A stretch of DNA of 28,313 nt from the NCBI GenBank assembly GCA_037176905.1, contig JBBBWG010032764.1, forward strand, positions 12,961 through 41,273, in the 5' to 3' direction. The position numbers were made by a program, and so were the translations under genes. Every line of letters starts with the position of its first letter. The first letter of the stretch is position 1. A model generated the notes under the pieces. The model was given only the letters and a program-made list of their open reading frames with translations. It had not been told where the DNA came from and made no database searches. This document shows, piece by piece, positions 18,605 to 28,313 of this stretch. The DNA comes from Azolla pinnata (Eukaryota; Streptophyta; Polypodiopsida; Salviniales; Salviniaceae).

Positions 18605-20124
18605 ACCACCTTTGGGGAGATATACTGTAAGCTTTCAAGTTTCCAGTTTGTGGGAAATTGTAGTCCATTTATCCACATCACATGTGAGAGGGAGGTGCCC
18701 ACAACATACACATGAACGAGCACTGGGCCTCTCTTACAGAGTGGGGTCTAGAGATTGTACAAGGATTCATGAATCAACACTTGAGCAACAATGAATGAAA
18801 AGCAGTCTCCAACAAATGCGATCCCAGTAACATGAATCGAGAACGCCCACATGCATTGGAACAGCTTATATACAAGTAAGAGGTGATTGTAAAGCTTCTC
18901 TTTTACATGGCCGAAATCGGCCCTTTGATTTTTCTACCGTTATGTAAATTTCCAAGAGTTTGGATCTGGAATTTCAACCAGAAATCTAATTTTCCAAAAC
19001 TTTTCGCTCTTTGGATTTCATTCTGAGCATGAACATGGAGTCAAACCCGCGATCGTGAATTGAATCTAGTGATTGAATTAATCAACTTAAGTTGGTACAT
19101 GTTTTTGGCTTGGGGTTACAAAAGTTTTCATGATCTCAATTAAACCAGACATTCCGGTTCAACCAAGTCAAGATGATGATAACTCTTTGGCTCTTGGCTT
19201 TTCCAAAGTTGGCATTCTCACATTTCTTGCGCAATTGTGGACTCATGACCTCGACTATCTATATATCTTCACGCAACACTAGCATCATGAATCTGTGACT
19301 TGCAATTGGAGGTAGATCACAACGCCGAGAGCATGATAAAGATAGAAGCAGAATGAGAGGAAGGAGAGGCCAAGGCTAGATATGAAGTCTGACAACAGAT
19401 GTCACAATGTCAAATATGCTTAATATTTTCCGTCTTAGACCATGTTAAATATGTTTACCATGTTGGATATCAAACCAATTGTAGGCTAGGATGTGCTAAT
19501 CTAACACACTTCAATAGCCTTACATTTCAGTGTAGGACTTACATTGAGAATGCAGCAAAAGATGTCCAAAGATTAGTCAAAACCAAGTCAAAACTTCCTT
19601 TAAGGCAGGATCTCACGCATCAGATAGTTTAAACCTGTCGTTTTACCAAATCCAAGACACTAATCATGGTCAGTGATTACATCCATTTTTGCCTTAAGCA
19701 GGATCTCATGCCTTAAAGCTGTGGTTTTAACAAATCCAAGACGCTAATCATGGTCAGAGATTACATTTATTTTGTCAAATGGTAGACTCCTCTCAGTCCC
19801 AGAACAATGTTTATGTCTACATAGAAGTCAGTGTGGAATAAATACAATAAAACCACGTCACTGACCTGAAAATGAGAGCTTAAAACCATTCTATTGGTTT
19901 GTATAAAGAGGAATAGAAACAGAAATTCGTATTCTTGTAGAATCAAGTAAAACCAAAAGCCTAGGCAAACCTTTTAATTTGTATTCGCTTGGAACTTATG
20001 GACAAGAATTCCAGACCTAACTATCTACAAGGGATTAAATCTATAGCGAAATGAATGCACAAGAATTGTTTGAGAAAAATATATAGGGGTACTATCATCT
20101 ATATTTAAGAGTTGTGATGTTTTT
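18605..20124. other. Intergenic, downstream of the S28 carboxypeptidase
   Basis: AT-rich and without a recognisable gene. It contains a diverged two-copy tandem duplication at about 19,605-19,780, where aggatctca recurs at 19607 and 19700 and taatcatggtcag at 19661 and 19745. The part next to 20125 should hold the 3' UTR of the carboxypeptidase gene. Confidence 0.5.
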
Positions 20125-23100
20125 TCACTCGCTGGTGCAAGGGAGAGCAGCATTGTCTGAAAGGCAGCTCTCAATATGATTGATAATGGCTTGTCGAGCC
20201 TGGTGTACAGCATTTGGGTCTGCACACTTCGATGCATCACCTGCAAATTTATCAATACTTCTCAGACACCTTCACTATATTAATTAATAATCACAGTTGA
20301 AATGAACTCAAAAAGTTATATCTTAGTAGACACTGCGAACAAAATGCCTGGTCTTGGCTAGCTGCAACTGTTTGTAGTAGGTTCTTTCAATGATATTACT
20401 ACACTGATTCTGATTTTGTTTCCGATTTATATATATACTACAGTCTTCGAATCATATCAATACACTTGGGAGATATTGACGATCCTAGGACATAAGATTT
20501 TCTATTCTTTTTTCTTCTCGAGATGTTAATGAGTACCTTCCAGCTGAAGCGGTGATTGAGGACAACCTCTTAAATCAGTTCCATGTCCACAGTTGTGACA
20601 TGTAATAAGCCAGGATGGTTCTGGGAGAAAGTCTCATGGAAGCAAAGCAACAAGACCACATCAGTAAATATATCGATATACATTATTCAAGAATATGTAT
20701 GTATATCTATCTATAGATATAGATATACAGTGACCCACATCGGTTGTCATATGCCAATATACATTATTCAAGAATATGTATGTATATCTATCTATAGAAT
20801 ATAAATATGGATGCGACATAGAAAATATTGCGACTTCGCTGCATCAGGCTGAAGAGCTGGAAACACATTTAAATTATACAATTTTTACCATCAGTTGAGG
20901 AAAATTGCTTGGATGCATGCCTCCACGGATCTTGGGACCCATTAGTAAAGAAAATTTTAGAACCTGCTACAAAAGAACATGAAGATGGTCATTGTTCATG
21001 TGCCAAAATGCAAGAATGGTTCCAATTATGAAGGTGTTTAAACTTGTGGGCATAACATCTTCCATCAAGCAGATTATAACTGGATACAAGTTTACCTGCG
21101 ATACTTGATCCTCCATAATTCATATTTGTGATGTTTACATCCGGATATATTCCAGCACCAAAAATATTTTCACAAAGATCCAGATGATACCTATAACATG
21201 CAGTGCAAACTAGTAATGGTATGACACACTATATACAATTCCCATGCTCTGGTATTATGTCGGCACCATTATATTTAAGAAATTCGATGAAATTTTTATA
21301 TAAACATCTTCAAACAGACAGTGATCTGCAAGATTATTACTTACAATGTAAATCTTATTCCAATAATGATTGGTAAGAAGGAACAAATGACTGAAAAAGA
21401 TAGTGGATGAAAGAAAAGTGTTCCAAACAGAGATATAGAGAAGGTTGGTCAGAGAAGGGTAGGAGGTAAACGAACCTCCAACAATGATTTACCTGATATG
21501 CCTAAAAAGAGGGTGAAAGCTTATAGGAATATAGGAAAGGGGGGATTCCCTAGAAAAATATATGGAAGGGAATTCAATCACCATCACTTTTGCTCAATGA
21601 CTTGGCAATAGTGATTACAATATTTGTCCTCTACCCATTCAAGAAAATGGGTAAATAAGATCAAGGACTTAATTGTCATCAATTTCCCCAATGGCTTGGT
21701 AATGAGGTTTAGTGCAAACGTCATCTACCCATTCATCAAATGGGTAAATAAAGAAAAATCATTCAATCTTTCATGCCTTCCGCTTTACTGATGCACCAAT
21801 GCATGAGTAGCTTTGCATGCAATAAGAACTACCGACTACCAAACGCATAAGGACAATCAAAATAGATGGAAACCAAAAAGAAAGCTTCACAATTCTCCAA
21901 GATAATGTCAGCCATTTTTGAAAAGAAATCATAAACCAGTTCAATACAATGACATCACTTAAATGCAGCCATCATCTATTGTTATCGAAGTCTTGTCACC
22001 TTGAAACCAGATTTGAAACATGAGGATCGCCCAAAAAAAAACTAATTTAGGGAAATAAGGTGAATTTGAATGCAATGTAGAAAAATGTATTACTTGATAT
22101 CAACAAGATGGGAGCGTATGCTATTATTTTGTGGAGCAACTTGGAAGTATGCAAATTCGGTACACACTTGATACCACCATTGTCTGTCAGCTATTCAAAT
22201 TCAAAGGTAGTGAAATATTTGATCGGTTAATAAAATAAGGCTTCACATCTTTGAAAATTCATACATCAAATGCCTCATACCACTTTCCGCTGAAGCTGTT
22301 GTATTCTTCAGATGCTCTTGATCATAGGAATCTATCGATGCACCAAAAACACCCAAATAGTATCCATTTACATATTCAGCATATACTTCCTAAAATAATA
22401 AAGGAGTGCATGTCAGAAAATGCTTCACAATTGCAGGGGTGCAAAATTTTTATATTAGTTAAAAATAATAAAGGAGTGCGTGTCAAAAAAATGCTTCACA
22501 ATTACAAGGGTGCAAAATTTTTACTCCAAAGTAGATTTAAATGTCCTCAGTTATCCAAGCAAGATGGGCTTCCATAAGATATGATTATTTATCAAGCTTC
22601 AAGATCTGAAATCGTTACCAACAAATCTTGCCCTGGTAAACTTCCTGCAACAAGGGGTCCACATAATAGATCTGGATTCCCATATTGAAACTACAAAAAA
22701 TAGAAACAGCTCATTGAAAATTTTATGCAGAAGTAGAATTAGAGTATGGCGTTATACAAATGTGGAACACGTACCGCAATAGCTGCTGCATCTGCAAGGA
22801 AATACATGAAGTCCCCATCAATTGTAAGCTACAGTGAATGAGACGAGAACATCTTTTAGGAAGAGAACACACACACATAAATACATATAGATAGATAGAT
22901 AGATATATCACAAGGAGAGTAAAATATGTGGGGAAAATACATATATATGAATAAAAACCTGTTCTGCACCAAACAAGGATTTCATTGCTGTAGCATTTTT
23001 TGAGAGGCCTTTTTCCACAAGTGCTGTAACCTTTTGAAGGGCTTTACTGCAAGCCACTCCTGCAGATTTTGAAACCTGAAACGTGGTTTTATAGCAGGAT

Positions 23101-25670
23101 TGTTACAGTTTGAAGTGTATTTTTCAATCTGATAACAGCATCGCATCAAAGCTTATAAAGTTGATAAGTAGGATGTATTAAAAGAACCTGTTCATCGAAG
23201 GCGGTGAAATCAAAAACTGCTTCAACAACACCCGAACTTGCAAGACTACCATGGGATAGATGAGGAAATTTCAGTTGAAACCAAGCACTTAATGCACCCG
23301 CATAAGAAATCCCAAAAACAATCCAACGATTATCCAGCTGCGGCAAATCAAGTGTAGTACGCAATAAACCCTACAAAAAAAAAATCTGCATTCATCCCCC
23401 CACTGCATAAAGACAATATAGATGAACCATTTCCCCATTACATAAAGACAAAAAGGTCAAATACAATGATATTCAATAGTGCTAATTTGTGACCATTACA
23501 CCCCAAACATTTACTTTCTGTTTCTCGTTCCTATGCCATTTTTCAAATCTGGATGTGAAATTCTCAATGTTCAACTACCTATGAGATCTCAATGACTGCA
23601 TCATAGTATCTCGCATGAAAAATCACATAAATATCTGGAACCTGATAATACGTGCGGAATGTTGCCAAGTCAAACAAGGCTTGGTTGGATGTAAGATAGG
23701 TCAAATTTTGTGATGTTAATTCTGAGAAAGGTGAACTTTCACCATAGTATCGGTGTTCCAAGGACACTACAGCGGCTTTGAACCTTTTGGCTAAAACCTG
23801 AAAAACAAGAAGATGGATAGAAAAGATCAATAAAAACACATGGAACTCAGACTTGAATTGTAACTGACCTTTCAAGAAAGTTTAACATACTGAGATGTAG
23901 CTATTGCTAATTCCCCGACAGATTGATTCACCAGAAATAACCAGAAATATGGGTCCCTGAAGAGGTTCAAACTCATCCAGATACTCATAATACCTTTGTT
24001 GGAATTCACGACGATCCTGATCCACAAACAACAATTAACATTCGGTTGTATATTTGTGAGCCAATCATAAGAGGGAAAAATCAAAGGATGAAAGAAACTA
24101 GTGCAGGAATCGTTTATTGATAATAAAATCACGAGTGTTTGAAGCCATGTTGCTCTCAGAGATGGCACATTCCCATGCCCCTAATTCTTCATCACTTAAG
24201 ATTGATACATCAGTTCTCTATTCTCTACACGCATGATATTCTGGAGATGATATATTAGCCATCTATTCCTGAAGAATAAGCTGGCTTTAATAAATAGAGT
24301 GTTGCAGCCCTGCAATTCATATTGAAAAAATCCAGCTGTTCTGCTGAACTCTGAAAGTTCTAAAGAGAGGGACTATCAGTCCTTGAATGATGCAGAACCA
24401 GCTGTAATTTTTACCTCAGCTTACTTATGAGACTGTCAGTTCCTAACAAGCCCATCAATATATTGTAGAAAATGTCAGCATTCAACATGAAACATTGAGC
24501 TGCCACTGGGTTTTTGAACCATGAATTATCTCGAATTCAAAGAAAAATATATTGGGATAGTTCCCTCAACGTGTATGTAATAAGATTTCTGTTGATTAGA
24601 TAGTGTGTGTGAATATAGCTTGAACATAAAAAGAAAAGGATTACGTCTACCACAAATTTCAACAGTTTGCAATGTGATGCACAGATATGTTTAGCTAGGA
24701 AAACTTCACCAGAAATTTGTGTCTACAAGTTTACATATGTTAGCTGTCGATATGAAACTTTTAGATATAGATGTGAAGAAAAATTCAGGAATAAGGAATT
24801 AGCAGGTGGAAGACTAAAGAGACCGCTCCTCTCCTTGACAGTACTTAAGAGAACAGTAGTAAAAAAACCACCTAATAAGTGAGGGTGATACATAATGTCT
24901 TGGTAGATAAATGTAAAAATGATCAAGAAATTCTACTCTGTTCTATTCTAGTCCATGTAATCCCCCAGTTCTTCAGATCACTATCTCCAATGGTTGGCCA
25001 TTAAAACCTTTAGATTTTTCAAGGTTGTGTACAACTGAGTCGAAATTTCAAAGCGTATTTTAGGGTTTGATTGGACAAGTATCTATGCATAGATAATCAA
25101 GAAATTCTATTCTATTCTAATCTATACATGGCCTCACCCTCACTTCTCCGAATCTCTATCTTTGGTGTTTGGCCATTCTATATTTTTCATGGTTATATAT
25201 ACAACTCAAGTCGAAATTTCAAATAGGGTTTGATCGAGCAAGATTTCTATATTTTTGAACCCATGACAGATTCTATATATTAGAGAGCAGATGTAATCAT
25301 CTGTTTTAGGTTTTGATTGGACAATATTTCTATCTTTTGGACTGTAAGACATCTGCATGCTGAGAAAGAAAAACGCAATCTTCTGCAACATACATATGAA
25401 ATCAATGGATGTTTTTCAAAAAGGAAAACAATACAAAGGATTGACAAGAGCCCACGAGCAGCACATCACCTGAGGGTTGAAATGGTCGATACGTTGAGAT
25501 ATCCACTTGGGTTCTTGTGTCAGATACTTAGATTTATCGTTGGAGGAATGGATTCTGAGGAAGTAGGGAGAGATCGCAGATGCAGGCAGCAAAGAGAAAA
25601 ATCCAGAATGAAGGACAACGATGAAGAAGAAGAAGAAGAAGAAGCCGGTGGTGATCAAGGGGGAAGCCAT
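20125..25670 (-). CDS. EDA2: Serine carboxypeptidase of peptidase family S28, EDA2-like (13 exons)
   Basis: Predicted secretory or vacuolar prolyl-type serine peptidase. Exons: 25670-25470, 24016-23891, 23797-23642, 23370-23188, 23075-22959, 22828-22775, 22690-22619, 22389-22281, 22190-22094, 21190-21096, 20963-20889, 20620-20537, 20240-20125. All 12 junctions keep the frame and give 494 aa, the usual family length. Residues 1-32 are a signal peptide with a Phe7 core and an ASA cleavage site. S28 signatures: ISQRIDHFNPQ, FQQRYYEYLDEF, VVSLEHRYYGESSPF, a GxSxG nucleophile GISYAG (Ser183), FGNPDLLCGP-like FQYGNPDLLCGP, DRQWWYQVCTEFAYFQVAP, TNGSQDPWRHASKQ (Asp415) and CHNCGHGTDLRGCPQ (His441). 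The order and spacing fit the plant EDA2/thymus-specific serine protease branch better than the animal lysosomal Pro-X enzymes. The substrate is not known from sequence. Confidence 0.95.
20671..20800. repeat. 81-bp tandem duplication in S28 intron 11
   Basis: The string cattattcaagaatatgtat followed by a tatctatctatag block starts at 20681 and again at 20762. The two copies are nearly identical, so the duplication looks recent. It lies between the exons carrying the catalytic Asp and His. Confidence 0.88.
21590..21760. repeat. Diverged ~94-bp tandem duplication, each copy with an 8-bp-stem hairpin, in S28 intron 9
   Basis: TACCCATT and AATGGGTA form inverted repeats at 21632-21653 and 21726-21746. 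Similar flanks (tcaatgacttggcaat / ccaatggcttggtaat, and gggtaaataa) indicate an old duplication that has kept both hairpin arms intact. Confidence 0.75.
22393..22535. repeat. 70-bp tandem duplication at the 3' end of S28 intron 7
   Basis: The string aaataataaaggagtgc starts at 22393 and 22463, and both copies continue through a gcttcacaatt block to gggtgcaaaattttta. The first copy abuts the splice acceptor of exon 8 (exon start 22389), so the duplication added a second U-rich segment just upstream of the acceptor on the transcribed strand. Confidence 0.88.
24017..25469 (-). other. S28 intron 1 (1453 bp) with a ~174-bp tandem duplication
   Basis: GT-AG intron between the signal-peptide exon and the catalytic domain. 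atcaagaaattcta starts at 24922 and 25096, and matching blocks (ggccatt, gtcgaaatttcaaa, agggtttgat) follow each. A third partial match (ttttgattggacaa) lies near 25312. No coding content is recognisable in it. Confidence 0.75.
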
Positions 25671-25704
25671 AGCCGAGTCCTTGCAACACAATCACAATCG
25701 GATC

Positions 25705-25900
25705 AAATTCTTGTTATCTTGATATGATTTTAGATCCATTAAATTCTTGTAACTTTGATGTGATTTTGGATCCGAATTGGAATTGTTTTATTACTCTCTC
25801 TTCAATGCAATCGAATCTCTTACTTTATTTTTGCTGATACTTAATCGGATTACGTCTTTCTTAATTGTTTTATAACACGTTATCAGCATGATTAGCCGCT
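25705..25900 (+). mobile_element. Possible remnant of a Ty1/copia LTR end and primer-binding region
   Basis: The stretch ends in ttttataaca followed at 25878 by cgttatcagcatga. This resembles the LTR end plus primer-binding site (TAACA|CGTTATCAGCACGA type) I associate with plant Ty1/copia elements. The preceding 170 bp (cttcaatgcaatcgaatctc, tttatttttgc) is LTR-like in composition. No copia gag or pol is seen downstream. It also contains a 36-bp tandem duplication (aaattcttgt at 25705 and 25741). The call rests on remembered motif similarity only. Confidence 0.35.
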
Positions 25901-26400
25901 ACCGTAGCCATCAGCTGTAGTCACTTGATCTTTATATCGGTTTGATCAAATAAACTTCTGATTTGATCTTCGCCAGTTGTGTTTATTTGATCAAATCGTA
26001 TAGTCATTTCAAGGCAAAAGGGATATCTCTTATATGATTAGTGATCAATATTAAAAACATCAATACTTGGAAAGAAAAGAAGTGGAGCTTGAGCTCTGTA
26101 GTATTGCCAATACTACCATATGTTGCTTGCACTCCGACAAACTTGGCTTCAACAAGAGTTAAGCACATCAATGCTTGAATATGTGATTTTTAAGATTCAT
26201 GTTTTGACAATATGTATTATGCTTCTTATTTCTGACATAAATATTGATGCATCTAATAATGTATACATGGTGATTTAGAACCATTACTTAATATGTATAT
26301 TTGTTATTACACGTAAAAATATCGTTTTATTTACTTGATTGAGGTCTTTTCCTTCCTCAACGAGGTCTTCTATTTCTCTGATAGGCTCTCCATTTTCTTC
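25901..26400. other. Intergenic, no gene seen
   Basis: AT-rich DNA with no recognisable coding or RNA feature. It could be internal sequence of the decayed element suspected just upstream, but no motif supports this. Confidence 0.4.
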
Positions 26401-26499
26401 AGGTAATTCTTTCCTTTTACCTTATTCTTCAATCAAATTGAGTTAGGTAGGTTCCGCCAAAACTTGATTTCTCTTCAAAAGTGACGAGTTTTGACAATC

Positions 26500-27116
26500 T
26501 TCCTCCAAGCTCTTTCGTGGTTGTTGTTGTAGTTGTTGTCGTTGTTGTGGTGATAGTGGTGTTTCTTCATGCTATTTAAGAACTCTTTCCTCAAGCAGTT
26601 TCATCACATTAGTTTGTACCTTGATATCGGAAGTTTCAACCATTAATGTCCTAACCACGGTGTCGGGATAATCGACAAGTATGCGTGAAAGCAGAGGCAG
26701 ATCCGCCGAGGATTTGAACCAGAGGAAACCAGAGTGGCGGAGTGGCGAAGACCTGAATTGTATATCAGAATAAGAAGAAGCAAAGAGAAAACTAATAAGG
26801 ATTGAATCGAATTCCAAATAATAGGATTACAGAGAATAGGGTTCTGGATTGCAAGCTCATCCCCCTCTTAGGGCTTCCCCTCTACTCTTTTATCCTCCTC
26901 CCAAGTGGAGTTCTTTAAAGCAGAGGCTCCTAAAATTAGTTGAGAAAAAAAACTAGTTGCGTAAAAAAAACTATTCTGCGAAAAAAAACTATTTGCGAAA
27001 AAAAAGAAAAAAAACTATTTGCGAAAAAAAAGAAAAAAAACTATCTTGGCCGCCTCTTTTGTCTGGGAGTGAAGGCGTCCGGCTCGGTCGATTCAACACA
27101 ACCGAGTGTGAACGCA
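26500..27116 (-). mobile_element. LTR-like segment and possible start of gag of a second LTR retrotransposon
   Basis: On the minus strand, TG at 27116 and CA ending at 26759 would delimit a ~358-bp LTR. Inside are a TATA-like ggataaaagag, then the aagccctaagaggggg and cttattctgatataca segments typical of a transcribed LTR end. Downstream is a short Gln-rich reading frame (ETSDIKVQTNVMKLLEE, then a stop, then QQRQQLQQQ) that could be a broken gag start. It directly follows the point where integrase homology of the neighbouring fragment stops, so it may be a nested insertion. I see no clear primer-binding site, which weakens the call. Confidence 0.35.
26941..27048. repeat. A-rich short tandem repeat (gaaaaaaaactatttgc)
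   Basis: About five imperfect copies of a 17-26-bp unit made of an A8 run plus ctatttgcg. The last two contain an added aagaaaaaaaa. It lies inside the LTR-like segment. Confidence 0.85.
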
Positions 27117-27935
27117 GACTCTTGCTTCGATTGCAAAAGTTTTACTTGCTTCCGGGTTGTACGTTGTAGTGAGGGATAACTTGATTCCCATCCTTGAAAA
27201 GAACTCTTTGGCGTCATTCGCATCCAGTTCGCCTCGATCAGCGATTATCTTTCCGACGCATCCATACCTACAAATTACATCTTCAAGCAGAAATTTGCAT
27301 ACTGTCGCCGTTTCTTTGCTACGCAATGCACGACCTTCTATCTGGTTGGTAAGATCCTCCCTTGCAAGCACAAGGTATTTCATCTACCACCGGCCCATCG
27401 GCATCGTCACGATGTCCATCATCCACTTGTAATGCATCGCCAGTGGATATGTCGGATGGAGTTCATCTCGATGACGAACGTTCGAGTAAATCTGGCAATC
27501 CTTACATGTCTCCACGTAAGTTGCCACATCCTTGTAGAATCCGGGCCACCAGTACTTTTCCTTCAGCTTTGCGAATGTCGCCCATACTCCTCGATGACCC
27601 GCCCAGGCACTATCATGAAATTCCTTTATGAGGCGATGTTGTTCCTCCAGCTTGCAGACAACTCGCATCGGAATTCCGTTGTTCTTTTTCGCATGCTTCC
27701 ACAGATGCCCAACTTTGAGGAAATACTTATACGCCTTTTTCTGGATACGGCGGAAATCATCCTTCGTCCAAGCTTCATCTTGTCGGAGAGTACTTAAGTA
27801 CCTCCCAATGTCTACGAACTCATCGTCGTAATCTTGCTCCTTGAATGTTGCGTGCACTCGGATGAAGGAACTGGTGAAGAAGTCCGATCCAACATCCTCT
27901 TCGTAAGAGCCTTCCTCTTCGCCACCTTCGTACCA
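27093..27935 (-). pseudogene. Ty3/gypsy integrase fragment with one in-frame stop, truncated before the catalytic Glu
   Basis: Reading leftwards, the frame passes from a post-RNase H linker (DFFTSSF, FVDIGRYLSTL, KAYKYFLKVGHLWKH) into the integrase zinc-binding module. This shows HDSAWAGH and, 29 residues on, CKDC, with KEKYWWPGFYKDV between. Then come RHRDELHPTYP and the catalytic core: first Asp in MMDIVTMP, then a TAG (27384-27386), YLVLAREDLTNQ, and second Asp in IIADRGEL. Homology stops at TTTYNPEAS, just where the DDE glutamate should follow, next to the LTR-like segment. Apart from the TAG the frame is intact, so the element is younger than the one at 5590-6165. Confidence 0.9.
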
Positions 27936-28313
27936 TCAAGAGCTCAATCAGCTTCGGTAGGTGCACTCTTGGAACTGGTATCGGCTTCAGATTCCAGGGA
28001 ATGTGTGGCACCGTGAAGATTACCATTGGCTCGATATATTTCGGATCAGCACATCCGATCTCTTGCGGAGAAAACGCGAAGGCTTTCCCATGTTGTTCCA
28101 ACATCCCTTGAAATGCTCGTTCTTCCTCCGAGAGAAAAAAATTTTCCTTCCCGACTCGAAGCTTTTCCTAGGTCTCCTTCGTAAAAATGTGATCAATTTT
28201 CTTGGGATCTCTCAAGCTCGGATCCTTAGCCACTTTCTTCATCCTTTGCCAGCTATCTTCTGGTAGTGGAATCGCAATTGGCTTAATCTTCTTATCCACC
28301 GTCTTGTATTTAG
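27936..28313 (-). pseudogene. Ty3/gypsy pol fragment upstream of reverse transcriptase, fused to the integrase region by deletion
   Basis: From the right edge the translation reads KYKTVDKKIKPIAIPLP, a stop after IFTKET, FFLSEEERAFQGML, HGKAFAFSPQEIG, FTVPHIPWNLKPIPVP and HLPKLIELL. This is the protease-to-RT linker of a Ty3/gypsy polyprotein. Immediately after LIELL the homology jumps, with a change of frame near 27936-27945, to the post-RNase H linker of the preceding entry. The whole reverse transcriptase and RNase H are missing. The fragment continues beyond the window. Confidence 0.85.

Noticed and set aside
20583..20640. Frameshift before the catalytic His exon of the S28 gene
   Set aside because: An acceptor at 20622-20621 with a good pyrimidine tract gives the right phase with the preceding exon ending at 20889.
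24667..24926. Short ORFs on both strands in S28 intron 1
   Set aside because: No family resemblance, no conserved splice or promoter context, and the surrounding intron model is consistent.
26705..26750. tRNA or SINE, because of ggatttgaacc (B-box complement) and tggcggagtgg (A-box-like)
   Set aside because: The two boxes lie on opposite strands or in the wrong order, and no T-stem pairing or acceptor stem could be built.

Overview
The window looks like nuclear DNA of a land plant. Four genes have plant-type spliced or intronless structures (MutY glycosylase, PLS-class PPR protein, plastid-type chorismate mutase, S28 serine carboxypeptidase) and a fifth, a NAC transcription factor, is cut by the left edge. 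Decayed Ty3/gypsy and probably Ty1/copia pieces lie between and beside them. The PPR protein ends in a run (ACRKWGNVQLGR...MSNIYAAA) that I associate with the large PPR families of ferns such as Ceratopteris or Adiantum. A fern is my best guess, but this is an inference from memory, not a search.

Layout. 1-372 (-): start of a NAC gene whose DNA-binding domain carries a 76-residue Ala/Ser/Pro/Thr insertion. 373-943: a divergent promoter region, half of it a TTC-rich tract. 944-4550 (+): MutY-type adenine DNA glycosylase, 7 exons, 523 aa. 5590-6165 (-): ruined Ty3/gypsy reverse transcriptase. 6330-8010: about ten diverged copies of a ~150-bp tandem repeat, then three copies of a 50-bp unit. 8084-10708 (+): intronless PPR gene, 874 aa. 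10709-12897: no gene seen. 12898-17028 (-): chorismate mutase, 6 exons, 346 aa, with a 2.2-kb first intron. 17164-18020: minisatellite just upstream of that gene. 18020-20124: no gene, short tandem repeats. 20125-25670 (-): EDA2-like S28 serine carboxypeptidase, 13 exons, 494 aa. 25700-28313: retrotransposon debris, including a deletion derivative of a Ty3/gypsy pol gene interrupted by what looks like another element's LTR.

The splice models were built by hand. All three multi-exon genes give a continuous frame at every junction, GT-AG introns and total lengths normal for their families, which is strong internal support. The genes do not form an operon or pathway: base-excision repair, organelle RNA metabolism, aromatic amino-acid synthesis and secretory proteolysis sit side by side as ordinary plant neighbours. 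The one pattern that runs through the window is tandem repetition at gene 5' ends. Triplet repeats encode the NAC insertion, the MutY Ser/Ala N-terminus, the Ser run of the chorismate mutase transit peptide and the Phe run of the carboxypeptidase signal peptide. Larger tandem arrays lie directly upstream of the PPR and chorismate mutase genes. I found no RNA gene, CRISPR array or convincing new multi-gene system.
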